64,000 nt of DNA from Centroberyx gerrardi (GCF_048128805.1 NC_136017.1:16155807-16219806), one strand, 5' to 3'. Positions 25,301 to 35,455 are shown, counted from the first letter of the stretch. A program made the numbers and translations. The notes: a model not told the origin generated them from the letters alone.

Positions 25301-28300
25301 TCTTCACATCGTAATAAGACAAAACCGGTGGGCTGGATAGGCATGACTTGAGACCGTCGAATGCCTGCTGGTGCTGTGGAAACCAACACCATGCAGTGTC
25401 TTTGTGTGTTAGCTGTCTCAGAGGTGCTGCAATATCACTGAAGTTTGGGATGAACTTCCCAAGATAGTTCACCATGCCAAGTTATCGCTGCAGCGCTGGA
25501 ACATCCTTAGGAACTGGCATGTCAGTGATCGCCATTGTCTTGGCGGGGTCAGCCTTGAGGCCCTCGTTTGTGAAGATGTGGCCTGCATGTGGCCTCTACT
25601 CGGTGAGCCACCGGGGCGCCCCAAGCAGTGCCTTTCTTATACAGCCATTAGTGATGCCACACACTATTCTGTCACAGATAAGTTCATCAGTTCTCCAAAA
25701 TGACAACTTTTAGCTTTGATCCTCAAGTCACTGATGTACGACTCAATAGTCTCACCTTGTTTCTGATTTCTTGAATGAAACTTGTGTCTCTCCATAGTTT
25801 TGTTATGTTGAGGGTTACATACTTCTCGAAATTTCCGTTTCAGGCACTCCGGGTCTTCTCTGGACTCCGCTGGAACGACAACTGCTCCATTCTCACTAGG
25901 GTTGGGCGGTATCCAATTTTTGACACCGTTAAACCTTCCCCAAATTTTCCCGCGGTATACGGTATTACCATCTGATTAAAAATCACATTGTATGGCTTGG
26001 AGGGAGCCGCCAATTCCAAATGATGAATTTATGTAGTCGCTGCTATACCGTTTCCCGCCACAAGGTGACTGCAGTGCACTTCAACTGTGATTTTCACATG
26101 ACAAAAATGTGATACATGTTCCAGTTTTATTCTCTGAACAACATCAGAAACGGAATAGCAAACGTTGCATATTTACAACAGAATATTGAAACAATAACAA
26201 CAAAACATGTACAAAATTAACAACATGTCATCTATTAACAACAAATATAAAACTTGAGTGCAAATACAGCGGGTAGCCTAAGGTAAATAAAAAATAGTGC
26301 AAGGACATGAAATTAATTCTCGGGCGTCTGTCAACCAAATGGAATGAAATCAACAACAAATTGTCTATGGGCTACAATACAGTACAAATAAATTAAATTA
26401 AAAGCCTATAGCAAATAATTTATCAAATAATAACAAAATAACAATAAATAACAAAAACGGCAGTAACGAAAATGGGCATAAAAGCGTATCCTACAGACCG
26501 CAACGTTAGGCTATTCTTCAAGCCTATTCTAGGTTTTTCGCCAGAAAAACAAGCATATTTACTTTTTCCAGCTTGAGCAGGGCACGTAACGGACTTACAA
26601 CTTTGCCTGCGGTGCTGAACACCCGCTCTGATGGTGAGCTTGTGGCACACGCGCACAAGTACTTTCGGGCCACCCTCGACATCAGCGGAAAGCGGCTGGC
26701 TCCATTTGCCTTCCACCAGAGAAGGGGATCTTCGTCTCCGTGAATCACAGGCTCGCGACAATAGGCATTCATCTCTGATTCTGCTCGCTCCTCTATGGTG
26801 CCGAGTCCGACGGGACCTGCCGCGCCTGCCGCATCAGCTTTTTTTTGCAAGAGACTGCCCAAAGTTATCTTTTTTTTCGGGGGTGCAGGTTGGGCATCTC
26901 TCTCCTCTTCTTCTGCCAGAAATTTTTTTATGACGGTAATGAAACGGACACCGTTGCTATTTTCAAATACCCCGGGATACCGTATTACCGTATTACCGCC
27001 CAACCCTAATTCTCACCCGGCGCTCTCACCTCCGCTGTATAGACAAACGAACGCTCCCATTCTATGGCCTCCGGTCCTGCGAGATTGAGGAGGATATATG
27101 CCCTTGTTTGGGAGGCTTATCAGAGTGCGCCGCTGCGATAAAAATATCATACTCTTGTTCAAAAATTCGCCAGTTCTCTGTGATATTCCCGTCAAAAACG
27201 AGAGGGTCTGGTCTAAAATCCATCCGCCATCACCGTCTTCTAGGTGTAGTTATCCTCTCCGCTTGAGACTGAACAAAACAGTGTAGAACTCACAGGCGAA
27301 AGATCCGTGCCGTCTTCTGACACCATGTTGAAATCAGTGATGAGTCCATGACTTTAAATGCATGTGGGTTTATTTTATAAACTTGCAGTGATCAACTAAT
27401 GGAATACACAGCCATATAGGCAACAGGTATATTGAGAGAGAGATACACATTACCCACAACTAACCTACTGCCCATGCCCAGTAGCGCACTTCCTGAAGTA
27501 CGGTGTCTCAAAGTGTCCACACATAGCAGTGATGGTCACCAACAATAGTCATTCACTAGAATGATCTACACTAACTAAGTTACATATTCCTTATTTCATT
27601 CAAATGTCAGTAAAACACGTTAAATGATAGAGGGTCTAATTGAAAAACAATGTTTCTATCAAAAGTAACCAATTAGCAATTACACCTTAGCATATTAAAT
27701 AATGGAAACGATGGAATTAGCCTGTATTCCAAAAAGTGCTAATTTTCTTGTCTGTTATTAGTTATTGCGCCACTTTGTCCCCCCAAAACACAGTCTGTTA
27801 TATATGGGTTTGGGAAATGGTTTTAGATGCAAGAACTTTGCCATATCCTAGGATTTAGTGAATTTAATGAATTTATATTCATGTACCTGTGCATGTGGCA
27901 AGGAAGATGAATGGGGGAAAAAACAGTTTTCTCTTCAGCTATGATTAACCATTATTTAAAGGGCCATTTCAATGCAACAACATCATATAACTTCTCTCCT
28001 CCTACACAAGTACTCTGGCATTACGGTGGCCTGTAATTGACACAAACAGTCAAGTCATTTTCACAATAGAGAGGAGTAAACTAGCTAATTAGAGCAGAGA
28101 TCCAACAGAAAAGTATAGTGAAGAGGTGATATATAGGCAAATCTTATTATTCCACCTTTTAAGTTACTTGCAGAGGGATGTTACCAAACAAAATGCCCCT
28201 TTCTCTATTCAAACATAAATCACATAAGAAATTGTCTATTTTTTGCAATTGCAATAACTGTAATGGAATACCGTCTTTTTTCCAGTCAGACTGCAATCCC

Positions 28301-31300
28301 ATCAGATTACATGTAATCCATTACACCCTTCTAGTATCTAATCCAATATTTAGGTAATCATCGTATTCCTGTGTGATGATGTATTCTTGTATTTTTGTAA
28401 CTATTCGCCTTCATTTTGTGTTATTGTCCCACAGCGATCATCACTGGCACGATTCTTCGGACGCAGGTCCCCCTGACAAACTTACAAAAATACTACATAG
28501 GCTTTCCGGGAGAAGTCATGATGCGCATGCTGAAAGTAGTGATCCTTCCTCTGGTTACATCGAGCATAATAACTGGTAAGCATCAGGCCTTTGCCATTGT
28601 TTTTTGACGAATTCGTAGCATTTTCAACATCCTCTATGGCGTGAAAAAATGTCACATGCAACAAACTTTAGACAACATAACGACAGCTCTGCATTATGAT
28701 AGCATGGCATAACAGTTTGTATTGTTGCCTCTACTTTGCTGGGTATCAATGACATTACTCTTGGCAGGTGTTGCTTCTCTGAGCAAGGATCTCTCCGGCA
28801 AAGTGGCTGTACGTGCTGCTATATATTTCCTCGCAACGACTTCAATTTCTGTGACAATTGGTAAGCAACATTTTCCTGTTCCCATCTTTGTATGCAGCTT
28901 TCTCACGTACTACGCTTTCTTTATTGAGACTTTAGGAAGGACTGGAGGGATACTGAGTGAGGTGTAGATAAGAGAATCCACACCTTTGAATGCTCAATGG
29001 GCACCTATGTGATCAAAACAAAAGTTAAGATGCATAGACATCTTTGGAAAAAGCATAGTGCAAAGTGGAAAAGAACCGATCGGTCCGACAGGAGGAAAAT
29101 CCTTCTCCCGGGTCTGAATGTGAAAATGTTTTCATTGGTTGGTTTGCGGGGCACTGTCTGTCATTTGGAGATAGTTTGGTTTTAAACCACATGACAAATC
29201 CAGATTCTGTGCAAAGTTTGGATTATCATTTTTGCCATAATTGTGCAGCCATAGTAAATACTGTCTATAGGATATTACCTAATGTCAGGCCATAATAACA
29301 GTTAGCAGGGGTTGAAAAAGTACCAAAATATCCTACTCAAGTAGAAATACTGTTGCTTTACTAAAATTTTACTCAAATAGAAATAAAAGTTACTTTTACT
29401 CACTTATACATTACGCGCTACTTGAAACTAAAAGACGTTAATATGATGATCACCAAGCTATGAAGACAAAGAGTTTAGTAAAATATAATACTTCAGCCAA
29501 AACATACAGCACATTAGTAAAAGCCTGCAAAAATACACAAAAAGGAACAGTACACAAAGAGCTACTCAATTACAGTAATGAGAGTAAATGTAGTTTGTTA
29601 CTTCCACTTGACAGTTAGATTAACTGCAGTGAGAAGTTATGCCGATGCCAGAGCCTGTGTGAGGGGGGATGAAATATTCATAAACATTGTTTTTCTTCCT
29701 CCATCCCTGTATGAATGACATTGAACTTGCCATCGCAGGTGTTGTATTGGTAGTGATCATCAAGCCTGGTGTATCTTACGAAGTCGGAGGGGACGAATCA
29801 GATGACAGCCAGGGCGGCATCTCCACAGTGGACGCCTTAATGGATCTGATAAGGTGTGATTTGGATTGATAAGACAGTGTATGTTTAAGAGTACCGACTG
29901 GAGCCCATGCTGATTTCCTGCTTTGTCCCACAGCAGCATTCACCATTTAGTTTGTCTTCTTACCCAGAATGCTATCCTAGATAGAATACCATTGTTCACT
30001 AACGACAAAAAGACAAAGACAAATTGCATACTGGCTTACATTTACTCATCATAAACATTGTATTGTGTGGTGTCTACGATATGATTGTCTTTCTCTTGGC
30101 CTACAGGAACATGATACCTGACAATCTAGTTGAGGCAACCTTCCTACAGGTTTGACAGTCTACATATAAGTAGTGCATCAATTTACACTGCCTCTCAATA
30201 TGTATCAGTAACCAGATTTTTTGAGAATTTGTGCCCCGATGATTTTATCTCTTCAGTACAAGACGGAACGGAAGTACTTTGAGATTGCAGCTGATGAAAA
30301 CGTTTCTGATATGGGAATTGGACCTGAGGTAAAAAAAACAAAAAAACAACACAAAACAAAACTATAAGCTCCAGCTTTCACTCATACAATTAAATTAGGT
30401 TCCTTGTGAAGAATTGGCTTCTCCCTTACCAAGGGATTCATTTTAATAGGCAACATTATTACAAAAACCATGTATCTAGAATATCAGCTACAAAAGAAAA
30501 AGTACTGAAAATCAAATGCTCCTTAATTAATAAAGGCATAAACAATTTATAAAAAGTCAGATTTGAGTTGAGCCGGGTTCTAGTAGTTAGAGGGAGGAAC
30601 AAGCAAAAAAAAAAAAAAAATCATATGATTAATGCTACACTATTGAGATTCTGACCAGGATTCATAATTGTCACTACAGCACGATTATTAGTAGGTAAGT
30701 TTACAGTTTCAGGTTACATTTCTGGTCACCGAATTGTGCAAATGCACAATTCACATGATTTGTTTTTTCAGAACGTCACCTACGATATCCGAGTTGTGGG
30801 AGAGACTGTCTCAGGAATGAATATCGTGGGCCTGATCATCTTCTGTATCATATTTGGTGTGATCATTGGAGAGCTAGGAGAGGAAGGGAAAGCCCTTCTG
30901 GACCTGTTCATCTCTCTCAACAAAGCTACTAAGAGATTGGTTGACCTTGTTCTGGCGTAAGATGAAACCATGGACAATTTAACATGCGCTTTGTTTTGGA
31001 ATAACCTTGCTCTAATAATCTTTTGGTACAATCAAAAATAACTTTCCAAAAATATCCTTCTAACGTTTATTTTCCAGCTACATGCCATTGGGAATATTAT
31101 TCCTGATCGCTGGAAAGATCGTAGAGATTGGTGACTGGCATGTTATTGAAAAACTTGGGCTGTTTATGGTGACCGTTCTGATGGGGTAAATTCTTCATTT
31201 CCTTACTCAGTGTTCTTGATCTTAGTCTTATAAAGTCATAAAGTTAATTTTTTTCACACTATGCAGTATGATTGCAATTTCTAAAAGTAATGTAATCTAG

Positions 31301-33929
31301 AAATTTTGCCTTCAATTTTAGGCTATTCATTCATGCCACAATGGTCCTCCCAGGAATCTATTATTTTTTTCTAAAAACTAACCCATATCACTACATATGG
31401 GGAATGGCTCCTGCCTTGCTGACTGCTATTTTCGTCTCATCCAGGTAAATACCCTTGTTAATGCCACCTCAGTGCCATGCAATATAACTAGAATTTACGT
31501 TTATTGTGTGAGCTAACAAACCAAACAATCTCTCTTGAAGCTCTGCAACGCTGCCGTTGACTTTCCAGTGTTGTGAGAGGGTCAACAAGATAGACAGGAG
31601 AATCACCCGCTTCATGTTGCCAGTGGGTGTCACAATCAACATGGATGGAACGGCCCTTTATGAAGGCGTGGCAGCACTGTTCATCGCACAACTAAACGAG
31701 ATCAGCCTTAGCATGGGCCAGTTACTTACCATTGGGTAAGATATACTTTGTTGTTGCACTTGTACTCCAAAGGGGCATTTCACAAAGCAGGATTAGAAAG
31801 TTAGCCAAATAACTGAAAAAAGAATTATGCTTTATCTTGGTGATACCGTTTTGAAAACAAAACCTGAATATTAGGTTTAACAGTATGATTCAGTCATGCA
31901 TGTTGATGGTTGCTGATAATACAATTTCAGAAGATATTACACATAACGTTTTTAAAGTTATCTGGCTAACTTGCTAATGCTGCTTTGTGAAATACCCCTA
32001 CAGTTGACATTCGTATCAGCTGATATGTTCAGGCAGTGACAGGTAATAAGTAAAAAGTTGGAAAACAGATTCACCATATCAGAAGGGAGTCACACTCAAA
32101 ATATAATGTACTTATTTACTTAAAGGAACAGTTCACCCCAAAATCAATGTTCACTCTTTCTACTCACTCTCAAAATGACTCTCTGTGTGTTATGTGGAAA
32201 TACAAACTTCACCAGTGTTTTATCTGACATGAGTGAATAGATAACAATTGATTAGATTTTTGGGTGAACTATTCCTTTAGGTGAAACTGACTTTATATGT
32301 CAGTGTTGCATAAAACGATAGTAGTAGTGACGTTGACTTTGTTTTGTTTTTCTCAAACCCATGTCTTCTGACAACAGAAAATGTACAGGGATATCCCATA
32401 ATGCCAAAGCATATGATCAACTTCCAATCCTTCATCATTTCCTAAAATGTACAAATATATTTCAGTTGTCAAAAGTTATAAAGAATCAGGAAAGTGGTGA
32501 ATGAGGACATTTTTGAAGAAAATCTCCCCAGGCTGGTAACTCTAAAGTTAGTGTTTTAAATCGTACAAACCTGTAGATGGCAGGAAATGTTTATTTAGGG
32601 TTAGAATGATATATCAGTTTGCCAACATATTGGGCCTATATTGGCCTTTTATTAAAAATTGTGTAATTGTCAGTGTCGTCCACTTCTGAAATGATGGATA
32701 TGATGCAGTTTGATTGATTAGGCTACATATTTATTGAAAGAATTGATCCATACTACAGTGTTTTGTTTAGTTGATTTGACATTTTGATCCGATTCCACAC
32801 AAGTACGTATGAATACATCATCATTACTATGATTATTATGATCAGTATTATTGGTCTAAATGCTGTTTCAGAGGCTTTTCAACCTGGCAAGAAGAAAATG
32901 TTGGGGAAAGCATTGAATAGTCATTTTTGGGGGGAATTTTTGCCATGAAAATGGTCAACGTAAAGATATTGAATATCGGCACAAACTATCATCTATCTTC
33001 AGCTTCAATCCAAAAATATTAGGATCAGTATCGGCCTTCAGAAACCCTTCCGAGATCCCTGCTGAACGACTTGACTGGATTTTACTCATTGTCAATCTGT
33101 GGTTGATTTCTAGAGTATCAGCAGCTGCTTCCAGCTTTGGATCATCGGGGATCCCGGCTGCAGGAGCGGTGAGCACCTTACTGGTGCTGACTTCAGTGGA
33201 CTTGCCTGTGCGGGATGTGGGCCTTCTGATTGGCCTGGAGTGGATTTTGTAAGTTTCACCATCACTCGGAAATACCCTAATGGACAAAAATAATCTTGCA
33301 TAAAGGTCTGAACTGCTCTTAGCACAATCACCCAAAGGCATAAATTGATTCATGTTGGGTGCTAGTGTCATTTTGGTATTGCTGCGAAGTTGCCGATATT
33401 GCTGTGATACGTTGCATCTGTCTAATCAGGTGAAAGAAAGTTTACAGTGAGATGAACATTGCACTGGATAAATCATCTGCACATTTTGAATGACAGGTAT
33501 TATCTTAGGGTAAATGCTATTTTCTGGTTACCTACAACCAAGAGCTGCAGGTAAACATGTAGTCCATGTTAGTCGGACTGCTATGAAATAAAATGCTTGC
33601 CTATGAAATCAAATGGATGGGGTCCACTTGAGGGGTTTTTGGCAGATGAAAACACATTTTTCCTGCTGTGAAAATATATGGGTTCCTGGACCCCACTTTG
33701 AGAACCGCTGTTCTAGACAATGAAGGTCTTTGTTCTGACTGCGGTCTGCATCCTTTGCAGAGATCGTTGTTGCACCTGCGTCAACGTCCTTGGCGACTCC
33801 ATCGGCGTGGCCATCGTGCAGAGTCTGTCCAAAAGGGAACTGGACAACATGGACATGGCACGGACATCGACGGAGGACACAGATGAAGAACGAGATAACG
33901 GCGCAGAGAATCTTCCCCAGCAGCTGTAA
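22353..33929 (+). CDS. SLC1-family amino-acid transporter, complete, EAAT-like with an ASCT2-type pocket residue
   Basis: Twelve exons: 22353-22482, 28435-28575, 28768-28860, 29739-29853, 30107-30149, 30257-30328, 30772-30956, 31078-31185, 31322-31444, 31541-31735, 33114-33248 and 33761-33929. All junctions are GT-AG and the frame is continuous over 502 residues. Family landmarks are [17 protein letters not shown] (TM2), [15 protein letters not shown] (TM5), the serine-rich SSSSATLP of hairpin 1 (S335-S338), NMDGTALYE of TM7 (N370-E378), a GSSGIPAAG hairpin 2, and [13 protein letters not shown] of TM8 (from D448). N-glycosylation sequons at N189 and N199 lie in the TM4 loop. Members are trimeric plasma-membrane transporters coupled to Na+. 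E378 matches the glutamate linked to H+/K+ coupling in EAATs. C451 (codon 33771-33773) replaces the arginine that binds the acidic side chain (R447 of EAAT3); ASCT2 also has Cys there. Neutral amino acids such as Ser or Cys are therefore the likely substrate (inference). I cannot assign it to a named vertebrate paralogue. Confidence 0.92.
22572..23195 (-). repeat. 3' LTR of the gypsy element (split by an L2 LINE)
   Basis: Parts 22572-22746 and about 23120-23195 together match the intact 245-bp LTR at 27326-27570. Just inside it, the minus strand has the purine tract AAAGGAAGG, a plausible polypurine primer. Confidence 0.93.
22747..23119 (-). mobile_element. 5'-truncated L2-type LINE inserted in the gypsy LTR
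   Basis: The minus strand encodes the C-terminal end of a LINE polyprotein ([22 protein letters not shown]) and then the typical 3' tail with TACAGCACTTTGGTCAGCTC and a terminal (ACTT)n repeat. The intact LTR at 27326-27570 shows the empty site. The likely target duplication is GAAGTA/GATGTA (22741-22746 and 23120-23125, one mismatch). Confidence 0.88.
23511..25475 (-). CDS. Gypsy pol: RNase H and integrase (654 codons open)
   Basis: From the N-terminus come the end of RT and its connection ([20 protein letters not shown]), then RNase H with [11 protein letters not shown] and [26 protein letters not shown] follows at about residues 125-135. An HHCC zinc finger (HRGHPG…CAIC) comes next. The integrase core shows [16 protein letters not shown] and NGLAERAV as the D, D and E. 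The C-terminal part is proline-rich. Only the RT catalytic core is missing. Just before the first methionine the same frame has a TAA (PALQR-stop-LG), so the reading frame upstream is interrupted by a nonsense change. The long intact remainder suggests a young copy. Confidence 0.93.
   Translation of the reverse strand: MVNYLGKFIPNFSDIAAPLRQLTHKDTAWCWFPQHQQAFDGLKSCLSSPPVLSYYDVKKPVTLTCDASCYGLGAACLQDERPVAYASRTLTDTETRYAQIEKELLAVVFACTKFKDYVYGKPTVVETDHQPLVTILKKPIHTAPARLQRMLLQLQSYDITLVYKKGKHMHLADTLSRAPNTSVSQNPAENDTFEVMSVSYISTARLEELRKHTAEDEVLQTLSTVIQHGWPTKEHNVHPAIRPLFPYRDELAVEDGIVVKGHKTVIPHSLHREYINIMHRGHPGLESTKRWARSTIFWPTMNNDITEELLSCAICNSTRSHQQKEPLQPHPVPDLPWSTVATDLFEWHGQQYQVLVDSYSGWYEIDLLRDATSSAVITKLKRHFSVHGTPHTLISDNARQYTSQRFRDFANQWDFIHVTSSPEYPQSNGLAERAVRSAKQLMEKSHRDGTDVFLNLLNLRNIPRDQKLGSPAERLMSRQIRSTLPVSTRLLQPAPKNTQQITAQLLNKRLTQKRYYDASSHPLRPLAEGQVIRMQTTKGHDRLGTVKEVCKESRSYIVQSDGKTYRRNRRHILPVAEPPPPQVNPGDFDRQYANPAILDSLPPTPQTPQTTPVPPQPTTIEQPKPTAHPPTKVGNALYVTRSGRTCRPNPKYEL
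25476..25596 (-). pseudogene. Short remnant of gypsy reverse transcriptase, 3' part only
   Basis: The minus strand reads [16 protein letters not shown] and then [16 protein letters not shown] followed by TAA. This is the RT thumb-side motif that precedes the connection domain. The YxDD catalytic core and everything before GHIF are absent. Confidence 0.85.
25585..25624 (-). mobile_element. SINE-head-like sequence at the gag/pol deletion junction
   Basis: The minus strand reads GGGGCGCCCCGGTGGCTCAC followed by CGAGTAGAGG. This includes TGGCTCACCGAG, which fits the tRNA-type box A pattern (TGGCNNANNNG) and the head of common fish tRNA-derived SINEs. It sits exactly where the RT sequence stops and gag starts. 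Confidence 0.45.
25625..25888 (-). pseudogene. Gypsy gag, 3' part (frameshifted)
   Basis: The minus strand reads [20 protein letters not shown] and then [18 protein letters not shown]. This is the capsid-like core of gypsy Gag. A frameshift near 25690 breaks the end. The sequence continues from the part at 27017-27240 across the hAT insertion. Confidence 0.8.
25897..27008 (-). mobile_element. hAT transposon inserted in the gypsy gag, 1112 bp, internally deleted
   Basis: Inverted ends are TAGGGTTGGGCGGTAT… at the left and …ATTACCGCCCAACCCTA at the right. Perfect 8-bp duplications ATTCTCAC lie at 25889-25896 and 27009-27016. It keeps only the C-terminal part of the transposase, so it is non-autonomous. 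Confidence 0.95.
26524..27003 (-). CDS. hAT transposase C-terminal dimerisation domain (partial)
   Basis: The open frame includes [20 protein letters not shown], then [20 protein letters not shown] and [11 protein letters not shown]. This is the hAT C-terminal dimerisation domain, as in ZBED-like transposases. The catalytic core and BED zinc finger are absent. The methionine start lies in the terminal repeat, so a protein from this frame is doubtful. Confidence 0.85.
   Translation of the reverse strand: MGGNTVIRYPGVFENSNGVRFITVIKKFLAEEEERDAQPAPPKKKITLGSLLQKKADAAGAAGPVGLGTIEERAESEMNAYCREPVIHGDEDPLLWWKANGASRFPLMSRVARKYLCACATSSPSERVFSTAGKVVSPLRALLKLEKVNMLVFLAKNLE
27017..27243 (-). pseudogene. 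Gypsy gag, 5' part
   Basis: The minus strand translates as [20 protein letters not shown] and then [20 protein letters not shown], typical of Gag N-termini (PxxLxFxGNxxENWxxFxQxY). The frame is cut by the hAT insertion at 27008. Confidence 0.8.
27314..27325 (-). other. Gypsy primer-binding site
   Basis: The minus strand reads TGGTGTCAGAAG immediately after the 5' LTR end. Confidence 0.8.
27326..27570 (-). repeat. 5' LTR of the gypsy element (intact, 245 bp)
   Basis: It runs from TGTAGATC to TTTCAACA on the minus strand (TG…CA ends). It matches the split left LTR with only a few differences. Confidence 0.95.
27571..28434 (+). other. Right part of SLC1 intron 1
   Basis: It begins with the CTAAC target duplication. 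No other feature is recognised before the acceptor at 28433-28434. Confidence 0.6.
28861..29738 (+). other. SLC1 intron 3
   Basis: It contains a dispersed repeat at about 29309-29617 with CCTACTCAAGTAGAAATACT at the left and AGTAAATGTAGTTTGTTACT at the right. This type of 'tcaagtagaaata…attacagtaatgagagtaaatg' repeat is common in fish introns. Nothing else is recognised. Confidence 0.55.
31770..32000. mobile_element. MITE in SLC1 intron 10 with ~40-bp inverted ends
   Basis: The left end AGGGGCATTTCACAAAGCAG…AGTTAGCC is mirrored by GGCTAACT…CTGCTTTGTGAAATACCCCT at the right. It is 231 bp with no coding capacity. Confidence 0.85.
32120..32280. mobile_element. Short MITE in SLC1 intron 10
   Basis: TTAAAGGAACAGTTCACCCC at the left is mirrored by TTGGGTGAACTATTCCTTTA at the right. 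It is about 160 bp, lies 120 bp from the previous MITE, and is of a type abundant in fish genomes. Confidence 0.8.
32596..33052 (+). mobile_element. MITE, AGGGTTAGACC family, next to SLC1 exon 11
   Basis: It starts TAGGGTTAGAATGATATATC and includes the family landmarks GATGGATATGATGCAGTTTG, GAGGCTTTTCAACCTGGCAA and AAAGATATTGAATATCGGCA. It ends near AGAAACCCTT, about 60 bp before the exon at 33114. Confidence 0.8.
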
Positions 33930-34322
33930 TCTTTAAGCAGTGTCAAAGTACTCGTTTTTTCATTACATTAACAGAATTCATATTTCAGTTATTTTTTGGC
34001 AAGGCATGGTGTTCTATAAATGAAATAAAGAGAGCAACAAGTGAAACGTTTTCATCAGCTACTTTAAGTTGGCAGACTGATATTTTTAATACAATATATC
34101 CAAACACTAGTCTGAAGAAATGGAATTTGTAGGGTTGAAAAGTATCCCAAGTAAATGTATAGCCTGCCACCTTGTGGTCATTATTATGACTTACACTTGC
34201 TATTCCTGAACCCAACCTAAACTGTTCATGTCTGTTTATGTTAGAGTGGGGTGGGGGTGATAAGTCAGTATGTACATGTAACCATATTCCGACTTGAATA
34301 TATTTTGTATTGTGAAAATGTA

Positions 34323-34328
34323 AATAAA
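34323..34328 (+). terminator. Likely polyadenylation signal of the SLC1 gene
   Basis: AATAAA lies 394 bp after the stop codon. An earlier AATAAA at 34024-34029 is an alternative. Confidence 0.5.
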
Positions 34329-34899
34329 GTTGTTAAACTGTTCATGTGTTCACGTCCCCATCGGCATATTCCAGTCCAGTCCTGTGCTCTCTCTTTGCAT
34401 CTCTTCCAGGCTGTGTGTTTGGATTATCAGAAACTATTTTTATCTTTATGAAGACATTTCATTTTTGGAATTAACTGTTTGCTAGCACTTCCTCTTGCCA
34501 GGAGTCTTCTGACCTGTCTGAGGTGGTAGAGACATTAGACCCATTTGTTAGGGGGAAAAAATGTTGCTTTTGCCCGTTAAAACATTTTGCACCAAGAGTA
34601 ACGTCAATCCCTGTATTAAGATTGAGTTTACTTAAATACACACACATTTTATGCTGTTACTAAGCCTAATTATTTGCCTGAAAGTGCAAAGTATAGCAAA
34701 TGGCAACTGTTACGTCACTCAGCTTTCCGTATTGATGGTGATCTAAAAGTAGCTCAAAACTGATATAGCTGGTAATATTGTGGTGGCAAAATGGCCTAGT
34801 GGAATCAATGCAGTATATCAAATTAAAAAGTAAAATAAAAATAAATAGTAAATCAAAATAATACAAAATCAAAAATAGCACCTTGCTGTAAAACCATAA

Positions 34900-35455
34900 T
34901 CCTTTGATTTCCAGGCAGAGTGTAACAAGTAATTATCAGTGTTTTAAAGTAACTGCCCCAATGCCAATGCTGTCACCTAGTCAGAGCAGCTGCTGCCACT
35001 CACAGGCTTGGCAGAACCTGCTGAGACAGCAGTCTGGCAAGCCTCAGGCGTCAGTGTATAGCCTGCCACCTTCACTTACCACTGATTACTGAGTATGCTG
35101 TGACACTGACAGTTTGCTTGGCCTTTAGACAATGCCTGTCACCTTAGTTGTATCTCAAGAGCAACGCGGCTCGTAATGTAATCACCACCGAGAGAAATAT
35201 TGTGATATGAATTAAGTTTGATGTTCAGATCATATTTAACGAGTAATCCATGAGTTTTTGCGATGAACCTGCCAATGCCATGCGCTGACAGCACCTGCTG
35301 CCATTCACAGCCTTGCTGAGAGCTGCTGAGACAGCAGTCTTGCCCACAGTATTGCATCCCTGTATTGCTGCTATATTGCTGATTCTTGTTGAGAAGTGAT
35401 CGTACTGTGAGGGTTTGATCATTTGCTCGGCCCCTTGACAGCCTCCGTCTTATTA
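34900..35455. repeat. Imperfect ~300-bp tandem duplication downstream of SLC1
   Basis: The blocks around 34980-35045 and 35283-35345 match (GCTGCTGCCACTCACAGGCT vs CCTGCTGCCATTCACAGCCT, then CTGCTGAGACAGCAGTCT). They keep the same order relative to a second matched block (TTTGCTTGGCCTTTAGACA vs TTTGCTCGGCCCCTTGACA). No coding function is visible. Confidence 0.6.

Larger units (their letters stand above)
22572..27570 (-). mobile_element. Ty3/gypsy LTR retrotransposon in SLC1 intron 1, internally deleted, with nested insertions
   Basis: LTRs at 22572-23195 and 27326-27570 are near-identical apart from an L2 insertion in the left one. On the + strand both start TGTTGAAATC and end GATCTACA. Flanking 5-bp target-site duplications CTAAC lie at 22567-22571 and 27571-27575. 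On the minus strand the order is LTR, primer-binding site, gag (interrupted by a hAT element), an RT remnant, then RNase H and integrase. Protease and most of RT are missing. LTR similarity suggests a fairly recent insertion. It lies antisense to the host gene, inside its 5.95-kb first intron. Confidence 0.95.

Noticed and set aside
33668..33886. Frame starting upstream of SLC1 exon 12
   Set aside because: It is a different frame from the conserved DRCCT…NVLGDS reading, and its first half is intron.
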